Below, one piece after another: positions 23,847-33,611 of a DNA stretch of 64,000 nt (its first letter is position 1; the number at the start of each line of letters is the position of its first letter). Under the pieces are notes generated by a model that saw only the letters and a program-made list of their open reading frames with translations, did not search any database and was not told the origin of the DNA. This DNA is from Algoriphagus limi (GTDB lineage: Bacteria; Bacteroidota; Bacteroidia; Cytophagales; Cyclobacteriaceae). The stretch is taken from positions 806,001-870,000 of the forward strand of contig NZ_JANWGH010000001.1 in assembly GCF_024919275.1 (NCBI RefSeq). The letters are read 5' to 3'. A program made the translations under genes and the position numbers.

Positions 23847-24922
23847 TGGATAACTTTGAACTCGTCACTGAAGAATGTATTCAGCTGTTGCAAGAGCTGA
23901 TTTCTATCCCTTCATTTTCCAAGAAAGAGGAGGAAACAGCTACAGCAATCAGCAAATTTTTAGTCAAGAAGGAAGTTGATTTTGAGCGTTTTGGAAATAA
24001 TATTGTTGCTTACGCTAAACCTTTTGACACCAACAAACCAACAGTTTGGCTGAATTCCCATCATGATACTGTAAAACCCAATAAGGCATACACTCGAGAT
24101 CCATTTTCACCGGACATTGAAGAAGGAAAACTGTTTGGTCTAGGCTCTAACGATGCAGGTGGTCCACTTGTCAGCCTATTAGGAGCGTTTTTGATTTTGA
24201 GAGAAAAAGAACTCCCTTTCAACCTTGTTTACATTGCTTCAGCCGAGGAAGAAATTTCAGGTAAAAAGGGTATTGCAATGGTTCTAGAGCATTTGCCTGA
24301 ACCAGAATTGGTGATTGTAGGTGAGCCTACTCAAATGAAAATGGCTTTAGCTGAAAAGGGCTTAATGGTACTTGATGCTGAAGTATTTGGGAAGCCTGGA
24401 CATGCAGCGAGAAATGAAGGAATTAATGCTATTTATTTGGCATTGGATGACCTTGAAAAGGTCAAAAACTTTGAATTCAAAAAGATTTCACCCTATCTCG
24501 GAAAATCAAAAGTAACTGCAACTATCATTCAGGCTGGCAGCCAACATAATGTTGTTCCTGATCTATGTTCATATACCTTGGATGTCCGAGTGACAGATGC
24601 TTATACATTAGAAGAAGCGCTTGAAGAACTGGAAAATTCCCTATCCGCTAAACTTATTCCTCGTTCTCTCCGCCTTCGAAGTTCAAAAACTCCAGATGAT
24701 CATCCAATTATTCGGGCCTCTGCGAAATGTGGAATGGAAACTTTTGGAAGCCCTACTTTATCAGATCAGGCGCTTATCCCCTATCCATCCGTAAAAATCG
24801 GCCCCGGTGATTCAGCCCGCTCCCACAGCGCTGACGAATTTATTTACGTCCGTGAAATTGAAAAAGCTGTGGTTGATTATGTTGTTTTGCTAGAAAAATA
24901 CGCTCAAATCAAATCAGAATAG
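23846..24922 (+). CDS. argE: M20 metallopeptidase-type N-acylcitrulline/ornithine deacylase (ArgE-like)
   Basis: Removes the acyl group from N-acylcitrulline in the route through SOTCase (deacylation comes after carbamoylation). 358 residues. Dizinc motifs: NSHHDTVKP at about 69-77 (His and Asp), GSNDAGGP with the bridging Asp at about 97-104, SAEEEISGKKG with the catalytic Glu pair near 132-142, and HSADEF at the C-terminus with the last His. M20 lid domain in between. Position between argB and argH in the operon, with 4 bases before argH. Specificity for acetyl or succinyl is not readable from the sequence. Confidence 0.9.
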   Translation: MDNFELVTEECIQLLQELISIPSFSKKEEETATAISKFLVKKEVDFERFGNNIVAYAKPFDTNKPTVWLNSHHDTVKPNKAYTRDPFSPDIEEGKLFGLGSNDAGGPLVSLLGAFLILREKELPFNLVYIASAEEEISGKKGIAMVLEHLPEPELVIVGEPTQMKMALAEKGLMVLDAEVFGKPGHAARNEGINAIYLALDDLEKVKNFEFKKISPYLGKSKVTATIIQAGSQHNVVPDLCSYTLDVRVTDAYTLEEALEELENSLSAKLIPRSLRLRSSKTPDDHPIIRASAKCGMETFGSPTLSDQALIPYPSVKIGPGDSARSHSADEFIYVREIEKAVVDYVVLLEKYAQIKSE

Positions 24923-24926
24923 AATT

Positions 24927-26264
24927 ATGAAAATTTGGCAAAAAGCCAGTGGAAATAAAAAAGAGGTAGAACAGTTTACCATCGGAAGAGATCCGGAGTT
25001 TGATATAATTCTAGCTCCTTATGATGTCTTGGGTTCCATGGCACATGCTGCGATGCTAGAAAAAATCGGTCTTTTAACTTCCGAGGAAAATCAAAGTCTT
25101 CAAAAAGGACTAAAAGAAATCTACCAAGAGATCGAGAATGGTGAATTCCAAATTGAGGAAGGAGTTGAGGATGTGCACTCTCAGGTGGAGTTTTTGCTGA
25201 CTAATAGACTTGGGCCAGTTGGGAAAAAGCTACATTCTGGAAGAAGCCGAAATGATCAGGTTCTAGTTGATTTGAAATTGTACTATCGTGCTGCAATTCA
25301 AGAATTAGTAGCTGAAATCACCGATTTAGGGCTTCTTTTAAGCCAACTTTCAGAAAAACACCAATCTGATTTGATGCCAGGCTACACGCATACACAATTG
25401 GCTATGCCTTCTAGTTTCGGGCTTTGGTTTGCTTCTTTTTTGGAAGGGTTGGCAGAAGATCTTCAACTTTTGAAAACAGCTTTTGACCTTTCCAATAAGA
25501 ATCCTTTGGGATCAGCAGCAGGATATGGATCAAGTTTTCCACTTGACAGAACGATGACCACCCAATTACTTGGATTTGCTGACTTACATCATAATGTGAT
25601 TAATGCTCAAAATAGCCGTGGAAAGACAGAACGTACCTTAGCCTTTGCCATGGCTGGAATAGCAGCAACTTTGAATAGAATGGCAGATGATATTTGCCTG
25701 TTTATGAATCAGCATTTTTCTTTTGTGAGCTTTCCTGACGAATTGACAACAGGATCCAGCATTATGCCTCACAAAAAGAATCCTGATGTATTTGAATTGA
25801 TCCGAGCCAAAACCAATCAGATTCAAGCTGTTCCTCAGACCATTTCTCTTTTACTGACCAATTCAACAACTGGATATCACCGAGATTTACAATTGCTTAA
25901 AGAAGAGGTTTTTCCGGCATTGGAAAGTCTAAAGGATTGCGTGCGAATGACCACTTTTATGCTTCAATCCATTCAAATCAGAAAAAACATTCTAAACGAT
26001 CCTTTTTATCAACATGTCTTCTCCGTTGAAGTTGTCAATGATTTGGTTTTGAAAGGAATGCCTTTCCGTGATGCCTACAAAAAAGTAGGTCTAGATATTG
26101 AGTCAGGGGATTTCAATCCAGATCAAACACAAGTTTCCCATAGTCATGAAGGAAGTATTGGGAATTTGAACTTGGAAGAAATCAATCAAAAACTTCAAAA
26201 AGCCATTCGATCTTTTGATTTTGAAAGTGTAGAAAACGCTGTGAATAAATTGATTGGCAAATGA
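24927..26264 (+). CDS. argH: Argininosuccinate lyase
   Basis: Cleaves argininosuccinate to arginine and fumarate, the last step. 445 residues, fumarase/aspartase superfamily. The signature GSSIMPHKKNPD lies at about 277-288 with the catalytic Ser, and LHSGRSRNDQV (LHTGRSRNDQ in others) at about 101-111. Last gene of the arginine operon; only 80 bp separate it from the SulP gene, without a clear terminator, so some read-through is possible. Confidence 0.95.
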   Translation: MKIWQKASGNKKEVEQFTIGRDPEFDIILAPYDVLGSMAHAAMLEKIGLLTSEENQSLQKGLKEIYQEIENGEFQIEEGVEDVHSQVEFLLTNRLGPVGKKLHSGRSRNDQVLVDLKLYYRAAIQELVAEITDLGLLLSQLSEKHQSDLMPGYTHTQLAMPSSFGLWFASFLEGLAEDLQLLKTAFDLSNKNPLGSAAGYGSSFPLDRTMTTQLLGFADLHHNVINAQNSRGKTERTLAFAMAGIAATLNRMADDICLFMNQHFSFVSFPDELTTGSSIMPHKKNPDVFELIRAKTNQIQAVPQTISLLLTNSTTGYHRDLQLLKEEVFPALESLKDCVRMTTFMLQSIQIRKNILNDPFYQHVFSVEVVNDLVLKGMPFRDAYKKVGLDIESGDFNPDQTQVSHSHEGSIGNLNLEEINQKLQKAIRSFDFESVENAVNKLIGK

Positions 26265-26344
26265 TTGTTTGATCTCTTCTTGAAAATAAGCTAGGATTTA
26301 CCTTATATTAGTTATAAGTAAATCTTATCTATTTTCAATCCATT

Positions 26345-27889
26345 ATGCCCCAGTACTTTTCCACCTCATCTTTAAAATATGACCTCAAGGCTTCTCTAGT
26401 CGTATTTTTGGTCGCCCTGCCTCTCTGTTTGGGGATTGCAGTTGCAAGTGGTGCACCTCCTATGTCCGGACTGATAGCTGGGATTGTTGGAGGAATCATT
26501 ATTGGATCACTTTCAGGTTCACATGTAAGTGTGAGTGGTCCCGCAGCTGGATTAACAGTTATTGTTTTGGATTCAATTTCCACTTTAGGAACATTTGAAT
26601 TGTTCCTAGGGACTGTAGTTGTAGCAGGGATAATCCAATTGATTTTCGGCCTGTTGAAAGGCGGAATTTTGGGTTATTATTTTCCCCACTCTGTAATCAA
26701 GGGAATGTTGACGGCAATAGGATTGATTTTGATTCTAAAGCAAATACCACATGCTTTGGGTTGGGATAAAGATGCCATGGGAGATATGGCTTTTCTTCAA
26801 TTAGACAATGCGAATACTTTTTCGGAAATCTGGTACGCCATTCAATATTTTTGTCCAGGAGCAATTCCCATTACCATAATTTCCCTGTTGATCATTTTCT
26901 TTTTTGAAAGGCCTAAAATCAAGAATAATCCTATTCTAGGAATAGTGCCCGGTGCTTTATGGGCTGTTGTTTTTGGAATTTTGGCAAACCAGTTTTACGC
27001 TATTTACATTCCAGATTGGCAATTAACAGGGGAACATTTAGTAAATATTCCGGTGGTTGAAAAGTTAGAAGATTTTGCTGGCTTAGTCACCTTTCCAAGC
27101 TTTTCTATGATTACAAGTGGGGATTTTTGGGTGATAGCTTTTACCATTGCAGTTATAGCAAGTATTGAAACTTTATTGAGCATTGAGGCGGGAGATAAAA
27201 TGGATCCAAAGAAAAGAGTGACTCCTGCTTCCAGAGAATTAGTAGCGCAAGGAATTGGAAATTCTGTTTCTGGATTGATTGGGGGTTTACCTATTACAGC
27301 TGTAATCGTAAGAACATCTGCTAATATTGCCTCTGGTTCGAAAACCAAATTAGCTGCCATTTTGCATGGTGTTTTATTGTTGGTTTTGGTAATTGGAATT
27401 GCTGGCGTTTTAAACCAAATCCCTTTGAGTTGTTTAGCTGCAGTTCTATTTATGGTTGGCTTTAAGCTAGCAAAACCAGCAATTTTTGTTAGTGAGTATG
27501 AAAAAGGACTCAATCAATTTTTACCATTTATCATCACCGTATTTGCCATACTTTTTACAGACCTGCTGGTTGGGATTGGTATTGGTCTTATCGTTGGAGT
27601 ATTCTTTGTAATGCGAACGAATTATCGAAAATCCATACAAATCACAGAGCTCCATGGAAGATATCTAGTCAAACTTCAAAAGGATGTCTCTTTCCTGAAT
27701 AAAGCTCCCCTTCGCAAAGCGCTGGAAACTATTCCAGATGGAAGCGAAGTGATCATTAATGCCACCAAAGCCCAATTTATCGACCATGACATTCAGGAAG
27801 TATTGAATGATTTTATCAATTCCGCTCCCGAAAAAAACATTGAAGTCGATACGGAAGGATTAAAATACAACCTAGAAGAAACACTATGA
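26345..27889 (+). CDS. SulP-family anion transporter with STAS domain, probable bicarbonate carrier
   Basis: 514-residue inner-membrane transporter of the SulP/SLC26 family. Ten or more membrane helices span residues 15-430 (for example LVVFLVALPLCLGIAVASGAPP at 19-40, the family start signature). A shortened STAS-like domain follows to the end (residues about 445-514). It overlaps the carbonic anhydrase gene by 4 bp (ATGA). This pairing strongly suggests bicarbonate rather than sulfate uptake, as in SulP-CA pairs and BicA-type carriers. Ion coupling is unknown. Confidence 0.88.
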   Translation: MPQYFSTSSLKYDLKASLVVFLVALPLCLGIAVASGAPPMSGLIAGIVGGIIIGSLSGSHVSVSGPAAGLTVIVLDSISTLGTFELFLGTVVVAGIIQLIFGLLKGGILGYYFPHSVIKGMLTAIGLILILKQIPHALGWDKDAMGDMAFLQLDNANTFSEIWYAIQYFCPGAIPITIISLLIIFFFERPKIKNNPILGIVPGALWAVVFGILANQFYAIYIPDWQLTGEHLVNIPVVEKLEDFAGLVTFPSFSMITSGDFWVIAFTIAVIASIETLLSIEAGDKMDPKKRVTPASRELVAQGIGNSVSGLIGGLPITAVIVRTSANIASGSKTKLAAILHGVLLLVLVIGIAGVLNQIPLSCLAAVLFMVGFKLAKPAIFVSEYEKGLNQFLPFIITVFAILFTDLLVGIGIGLIVGVFFVMRTNYRKSIQITELHGRYLVKLQKDVSFLNKAPLRKALETIPDGSEVIINATKAQFIDHDIQEVLNDFINSAPEKNIEVDTEGLKYNLEETL

Positions 27890-28539
27890 ATGATTACGAA
27901 AAGCTCCTATTACAAAACAAAGCCTGGTCAGAGGAAAAAACCGGAATCGACGTCAAATTTTTTGAACGTTTGGCCAAGCAACAGAAGCCTAAATTTTTGT
28001 GGATTGGTTGCTCGGATAGCCGTGTTCCTGCCAATGAAATCACTGGTACAGATCCAGGTGAAATCTTCGTTCATCGAAACATAGCCAATATGGTTGTGCA
28101 TACTGACCTTAACCTATTATCTGTCTTACAATATGCAGTTGAAGTTCTAAAGGTTGAGCATATCATCGTATGTGGACACTATGGCTGTGGGGGTGTTGAA
28201 GCAGCTCTTTCCAATAAACATTTGGGCTTGATCAATAAATGGCTTCGAAATATCAAGGAGGTTTATCGTTTATACAGAGATAAAATCGATATGATAGAAG
28301 ATCAAAATGGAAAGCTTGATAAATTAATTGAATACAATGTGATCGAACAATGTCAAGATCTTATCAAGACTTCTATTATTCAGAAAGCCTGGATGGAGCG
28401 TAAAGCCCCACACATTCATGGTTGGGTGTACGGAATCAAAGATGGCTTGGTAAATGAACTTGTTTCCATTCCTGCAGATTTCGATAATATTGACCCTATT
28501 TTCCGATATAGTGAGGAACAATTAAAAGTACCTCATTAA
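27886..28539 (+). CDS. Beta-class carbonic anhydrase
   Basis: 217-residue cytoplasmic Zn enzyme that interconverts CO2 and bicarbonate. Zn ligands C42, H98 and C101 (GCSDSR at 41-46, CGHYGCGG at 96-103), with D44/R46 forming the conserved dyad. Start ATG at 27886 overlaps the SulP stop by four bases, which implies coupled translation and a joint role in inorganic carbon supply. A strong terminator follows, so this is the end of the operon. Confidence 0.95.
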   Translation: MNDYEKLLLQNKAWSEEKTGIDVKFFERLAKQQKPKFLWIGCSDSRVPANEITGTDPGEIFVHRNIANMVVHTDLNLLSVLQYAVEVLKVEHIIVCGHYGCGGVEAALSNKHLGLINKWLRNIKEVYRLYRDKIDMIEDQNGKLDKLIEYNVIEQCQDLIKTSIIQKAWMERKAPHIHGWVYGIKDGLVNELVSIPADFDNIDPIFRYSEEQLKVPH

Positions 28540-28576
28540 AAATTTCTTTTCGGCTTTGCTTTGATTTGTAAAAATG

Positions 28577-28608
28577 GGACACTTACTTTGAAGTGTCCTT
28601 ACTTTTTT
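28577..28608 (+). terminator. Intrinsic terminator after the carbonic anhydrase gene
   Basis: GGACACTT / AAGTGTCC stem (8 bp), loop ACTTTG, tail TTACTTTTTT. It insulates the SulP-CA operon from the SAM-controlled methionine operon. Confidence 0.93.
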
Positions 28609-28615
28609 GGTGAGG

Positions 28616-28726
28616 ATTTATAAAGAAGAGGCGAGAGACAGGCTCTACGACCCTCTGGCAACCTTCCAAAGTGGAAAGGTGCCAAATCCTGCCGGGTGAG
28701 ATGGTCTCACTTGGAACTATAAATTC
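28616..28726 (+). ncRNA. SAM riboswitch (S-box, SAM-I type) upstream of metY-metX
   Basis: The aptamer core fits the S-box pattern: GAGGCGAGAGACAGGCTC then TACGACCCTC, the conserved TGGCAACC, a P3 hairpin with TTCC/GGAA, and AGGTGCCAAATCCTGCC (family aGGTGcTAATTCC). A P4 hairpin GTGAGA-TGG-TCTCAC follows. P1 is closed by ATTTATA (28616-28622) with TATAAAT (28718-28724). S-adenosylmethionine binding should turn down the downstream methionine genes. A second ATTTATA copy at 28741-28747 can compete for the P1 3' strand (see findings). Confidence 0.9.
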
Positions 28727-28789
28727 TTCACGATATGACGATTTATACCCCACTTATTTCCCCTTTTTCTTCAACTCTTCATTCGATGT

Positions 28790-28812
28790 TTAGAATCATA
28801 CTTTGATTCTAA
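28790..28812 (+). promoter_or_regulatory. Leader hairpin between the SAM aptamer and metY
   Basis: Perfect 9-bp stem TTAGAATCA / TGATTCTAA with a TACTT loop, followed by AGGGG... and a T-rich stretch 14 bases later (28826-28834). Position suggests part of the expression platform; it is not a textbook terminator because the T-run is not adjacent. Otherwise the 28727-28857 leader is pyrimidine-rich and without genes. Confidence 0.5.
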
Positions 28813-28845
28813 GGGGTTCACTGTATTCTTTTTTCTAACCTTTAA

Positions 28846-30162
<1,317 letters not shown>

Positions 30163-30164
30163 CC

Positions 30165-31226
30165 ATGAACCTCACCCACCCGATCGTAAACATTGATATG
30201 CGGACTGATATTTTCCAATCAAAAATCCCTTTTGAGCTTGAATCAGGCGAAGCTTTGCCTGAATTAGAATTGGCTTATACAACGTATGGACAGTTAAATT
30301 CTTCTCAAGACAATGTCATCTGGGTAGTACATGCTTTGACAGGAGATAGTCGAGTTGGTGATTGGTGGAGCGGTATGGTGGGTGAGGATCAGTTTTATGA
30401 TCCAGCGGATTACTTTATTATCTGTGTGAATTTGCCGGGATCCTGCTATGGATCAACCAACCCTTTGTCCTCAAATCCCAAAACAGGGAAGAATTATTAT
30501 TATGATTTTCCCTTGTTAACAACCCGAGACATGGCAAATGCTTTGGAATTGATTCGCCAATCTTTGGGAATCAATCAAATCCATACGTTACTGGGAGGAT
30601 CTTTAGGGGGACAAGTTGCATTGGAATGGGCCTATATTTTGGAAGACCGATTACAAAATTTGGTGATTTTGGCATCAACTGCGAAATCTTCTCCGTGGGT
30701 TATCGGATTTAATGAAACCCAGCGAATGGCAATTGAGTCGGATTGCACTTGGGGTGAAGAAATTGCAGATGCAGGTAAAAAAGGACTAGAAACTGCCAGG
30801 GCAATAGCTATGATGAGTTATAGACATCCTTGGGATTTTGCAAAGAAACAGGAAAGTCCTTCAGGAACTCTGGATAATTTCAGATCCTCTTCCTATTTGA
30901 GATATCAGGGTCAAAAATTGGCAAATCGATTTACTGCTTTTTCCTATTGGATACTCAGTAAGGCTATGGATAGTCATGATTTAGGTCGTGGTAGAAATGG
31001 TTATCAGGAGGCCTTACAAAAAATAAAGGCCCGAACCTTGGCTGTTGGCGTAGATACGGACCTTTTATTTCTTCCTGAAGAATCTGTAGAAATCGCAAAA
31101 CATATTCCCAAGGCAAGCTATAGAGAAATCAAATCCACTGCTGGACATGATGCTTTTCTTATTGAATTCGAACAGTTACGATATATTCTTCAATCCTTTT
31201 ATGTAAGCCATGGATCAAAAAATTGA
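30165..31226 (+). CDS. metX: Homoserine O-acetyltransferase
   Basis: Alpha/beta-hydrolase-fold acyltransferase of 353 residues that activates homoserine with acetyl-CoA. Nucleophile S146 in the elbow GGSLGGQ (144-150), acid Asp in VGVDTDLLF near 297 and His in AGHDAFL near 327. Family signature HALTGDS near 56-62. The N-terminus may start at M12; the first ATG is accepted because it is 2 bp after metY. The end of the gene is part of a hairpin shared with the convergent DUF2147 gene. Confidence 0.93.
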   Translation: MNLTHPIVNIDMRTDIFQSKIPFELESGEALPELELAYTTYGQLNSSQDNVIWVVHALTGDSRVGDWWSGMVGEDQFYDPADYFIICVNLPGSCYGSTNPLSSNPKTGKNYYYDFPLLTTRDMANALELIRQSLGINQIHTLLGGSLGGQVALEWAYILEDRLQNLVILASTAKSSPWVIGFNETQRMAIESDCTWGEEIADAGKKGLETARAIAMMSYRHPWDFAKKQESPSGTLDNFRSSSYLRYQGQKLANRFTAFSYWILSKAMDSHDLGRGRNGYQEALQKIKARTLAVGVDTDLLFLPEESVEIAKHIPKASYREIKSTAGHDAFLIEFEQLRYILQSFYVSHGSKN

Positions 31227-31251
31227 ACCAAGGTCAATCTTTTGCCTTGGT
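31227..31251. terminator. Hairpin between the convergent metX and DUF2147 ends
   Basis: ACCAAGG / CCTTGGT stem with an 11-base loop. It lies over the last codons of the DUF2147 gene and just after the metX stop. No T-tract, so termination is only suggested. Confidence 0.4.
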
Positions 31252-31677
31252 CCACTCAACTGTTCTTCCTATCCAAGAAAAACCCATATATCCGGTTACT
31301 TCCAAAACATCGGTGTTTAAAAGCTTGATTTCACATGAATAGGTATTGCCGGATTTAGGGTCGTAAATCTTCCCTCCTTTCCAAGCTCCATTCTTGTATT
31401 GAAGACCTTCCAAAATGGTTAATCCCATCAAAGGTCTTTTGCGAAGTTTTTCATCATCATTTTGATCATCCATCGCTGGTACACCATTCCGCTCTGGTTC
31501 AAGAAGCCAAATGATTTTCCCCATAAATTCCTTTCCATTTTGGGTAATTTGAACCTTGGCGGTTTTCTCTGTATTGTACCAAACTCCCAAGATTGATTCT
31601 TCACTTTGGGCAAAACCTTTCTGAACGGTAATTAAAAATACCAATGCAAAAATTGAAGCGAATTGACGTACTTTCAT
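31234..31677 (-). CDS. DUF2147 family exported protein
   Basis: 147-residue secreted protein. Signal peptide 1-23 (MKVRQFASIFALVFLITVQKGFA). The mature part is a small beta-barrel of DUF2147 type: ILGVWYN near the start, a KVQITQNGKEFMGKIIWL stretch, and a terminal GRTVEW. The family is found widely in the periplasm; its function is unknown. Single minus-strand gene converging on metX. Confidence 0.88.
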   Translation of the reverse strand: MKVRQFASIFALVFLITVQKGFAQSEESILGVWYNTEKTAKVQITQNGKEFMGKIIWLLEPERNGVPAMDDQNDDEKLRKRPLMGLTILEGLQYKNGAWKGGKIYDPKSGNTYSCEIKLLNTDVLEVTGYMGFSWIGRTVEWTKAKD

Positions 31678-31799
31678 AGTTTAGGTGAATTTGAAAATAA
31701 AATCATTTTAGCTTTGAATTTGTTTTGAATTCGGCTCAAAAATCATCTGAGCCAATAACATTCGAATTTATCATCCATTTTAGTGAAAGAAGGGGAAAA

Positions 31800-32444
31800 A
31801 TGCTACTAAGGCACGAAAATGTAGAATTAGAACTTTTGAAAGAAAAGGCGATTTGGTGGTCTGCGGAGCGAACCCTGTTCATTTCAGACCTGCATTTTGG
31901 AAAAGCTTCTCATTTTCGGAAGTCAGGGATTCCTATTCCAGAACCTATCCACCACAAGGATTTATATAAACTTCAGCAGCTATTCCAAACCTACTCTCCC
32001 TCAAAGGTTTATTTCCTAGGAGACTTATTTCACAGCGATTGGAATGAATCCTGGGAAGAACTGATGGATTTTTTGTCACGGTTTGAGGAAATTAATTTTT
32101 ACCTGGTGAAGGGGAATCATGATATTCTGCCTCGAAATATTTATGAAAATGCTCCATTTGAACTTTTAAACCAGCCTGTATTCATTGAACGCTTGGTTTT
32201 ATCCCATGAACCATTAAACGAAGTTCAGGAAGGTTTTTTAAATCTTTGCGGCCATATTCATCCGGGTGTGCGACTAAAAGGTTTAGGGAGGCAATCCGTT
32301 CGAGTTCCTTGTTTTTACAAAAACAATCAGACATTAATTCTCCCTGCATTCGGAGAGTTTACAGGTTTGGCTTTGGTTCAAGCATCTTCAGATGCTTCTA
32401 TTTTTGGAATTACTCCATCGAAGGTATTTCCTATCGTTTCTTAA
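31800..32444 (+). CDS. pdeM: Ligase-associated metallophosphoesterase PdeM
   Basis: 214-residue calcineurin-like phosphoesterase of the ligase-associated DNA damage response endonuclease (PdeM) group. Metal motifs: SDLHFG at 29-34, GDLFHSD, KGNHD, SHEP, and CGHIHPG, all in order, with nothing missing. The ATG at 31800 starts the typical N-terminus; an in-frame TTG at 31725 would add 25 unlikely residues. In many genomes PdeM sits by a DNA ligase, an exonuclease and an Lhr-like helicase; here none is adjacent. A TAGCTTTG box lies at 31709-31716 but far from the start. Confidence 0.85.
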   Translation: MLLRHENVELELLKEKAIWWSAERTLFISDLHFGKASHFRKSGIPIPEPIHHKDLYKLQQLFQTYSPSKVYFLGDLFHSDWNESWEELMDFLSRFEEINFYLVKGNHDILPRNIYENAPFELLNQPVFIERLVLSHEPLNEVQEGFLNLCGHIHPGVRLKGLGRQSVRVPCFYKNNQTLILPAFGEFTGLALVQASSDASIFGITPSKVFPIVS

Positions 32445-32449
32445 AATGA

Positions 32450-32480
32450 TTGGCAAAATCCTTGGGGATGTTTAGCTTTG
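32450..32480 (+). promoter_or_regulatory. Promoter of the ftsX operon
   Basis: TTG (32450-32452), 20-bp spacer, TAGCTTTG (32473-32480), matching both Bacteroidota consensus elements; the ATG is 20 bases downstream of the box. Confidence 0.6.
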
Positions 32481-32499
32481 ACTTGAATTTGATTTTTAA

Positions 32500-33390
32500 A
32501 TGGCAAATTATCCTCGAAAAAAGAAACGACTAGGTCATTTTAAGTTTGGGAGTGTTCTATTTAGCACTACCCTTTCCCTTTTTATCGTTGGGCTCTTCGG
32601 CACAATCCTGATACAGGCAAAAGGGCTGACAAGTATGATTCGGGAAAATATCGAAGTGCAGGTCTTCCTAGATAAGAATTTATCAGATGCTGAACTTCAG
32701 GAATTGGAGAATAACCTAAGAAATAGGCCTTTTGTACTTCGAAAAGATGATTCTGTTTCTTTCCGTTTTATTTCTGACGAAGAGGCAGCTCAAACTTTTA
32801 TCGAAAGTACAGGCGAAGATTTTACCAAATTTCTCGAAGACAACCCCCTACGGGACAGCTTTGTGTTTACTGTGGCAGAGGAATTTCAAACTTCTGAACA
32901 ACTGGATCAAATAAGTCAGGAAATTCAATCTCTTGAAGGAGTATTTGAAGTTTCCTACATGACAGATTTGGTTGAATCAATCAATAAAAATCTCTTGAAA
33001 ATCAGCTTAGTAATGGGAGGTTTTATCTTGATTTTGGTGATTACGGTAGTCATGCTTATTAATAATACTATAAGACTCGCATTATTTTCTCAGCGCTTCC
33101 TTATTAGGTCCATGCAATTGGTTGGAGCTACAAGAGGATTTATTAGAAAACCTTTCTTGGTTCGTTCTTGGGTATTCGGAATGATCGCAGGCCTGATGGC
33201 TTCTTTTATTCTTTATGGATTGATCTCTTATACCCAATCGGCGATAGAAGGATTTGCCCTACTCCAAAATCAAGAATTGCTATTTGCCTTATTTGGCGTA
33301 TTGATTTTGGCGGGAGGTATATTATCTGTTCTCAGCACGTTGAGAGCTGTAAATAAGTATTTAAACATGTCATTAGACGAACTATATTAA
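32500..33390 (+). CDS. ftsX: Cell division protein FtsX
   Basis: 296-residue inner-membrane protein that, with the ATPase FtsE, controls peptidoglycan hydrolases at division. Four transmembrane helices: about 18-42, 163-190, 218-242 and 258-282. A large periplasmic domain at 43-160 (VQVFLDKN... and SFVFTVAEEF) is typical of FtsX. The partner ftsE is not in this window, which is usual for Bacteroidota. First gene of an operon with a DUF3098 gene (3 bp after), truB and ribF. Confidence 0.9.
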   Translation: MANYPRKKKRLGHFKFGSVLFSTTLSLFIVGLFGTILIQAKGLTSMIRENIEVQVFLDKNLSDAELQELENNLRNRPFVLRKDDSVSFRFISDEEAAQTFIESTGEDFTKFLEDNPLRDSFVFTVAEEFQTSEQLDQISQEIQSLEGVFEVSYMTDLVESINKNLLKISLVMGGFILILVITVVMLINNTIRLALFSQRFLIRSMQLVGATRGFIRKPFLVRSWVFGMIAGLMASFILYGLISYTQSAIEGFALLQNQELLFALFGVLILAGGILSVLSTLRAVNKYLNMSLDELY

Positions 33391-33393
33391 GCT

Positions 33394-33597
33394 ATGAGCA
33401 AAGCTTCATTTCCATTTTCTAAGAAAAATTACAAGCTGATGTTTATTGGCATTGGTTTAATTATTTTGGGCTTTGTCTTGATTGCCTTAGATCCTGAGCA
33501 GCATGGCAATGGTGTTCTTGGACTTACCATTGGCCCAATTGTAACCCTGAGTGGATTTTTGTTTGAGATTTACGCCATTTTGGCCAAATCTGAATAA
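33394..33597 (+). CDS. DUF3098 small membrane protein
   Basis: 67-residue protein with two transmembrane helices (about 14-32 and 41-63), a Bacteroidota family typically found directly after ftsX. The N-terminus FPFSKKNYKLMFIGIGLIILGF is the family hallmark. Function unknown; the constant position suggests a link to the division machinery. 3 bp after ftsX and 14 bp before truB. Confidence 0.9.
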   Translation: MSKASFPFSKKNYKLMFIGIGLIILGFVLIALDPEQHGNGVLGLTIGPIVTLSGFLFEIYAILAKSE

Positions 33598-33611
33598 AAC
33601 TCCCCTACTTC

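Noticed and set aside
27004..27513. 169-codon minus-strand frame inside the SulP gene
   Set aside because: Antisense to transmembrane helices of a clear transporter; no independent support.
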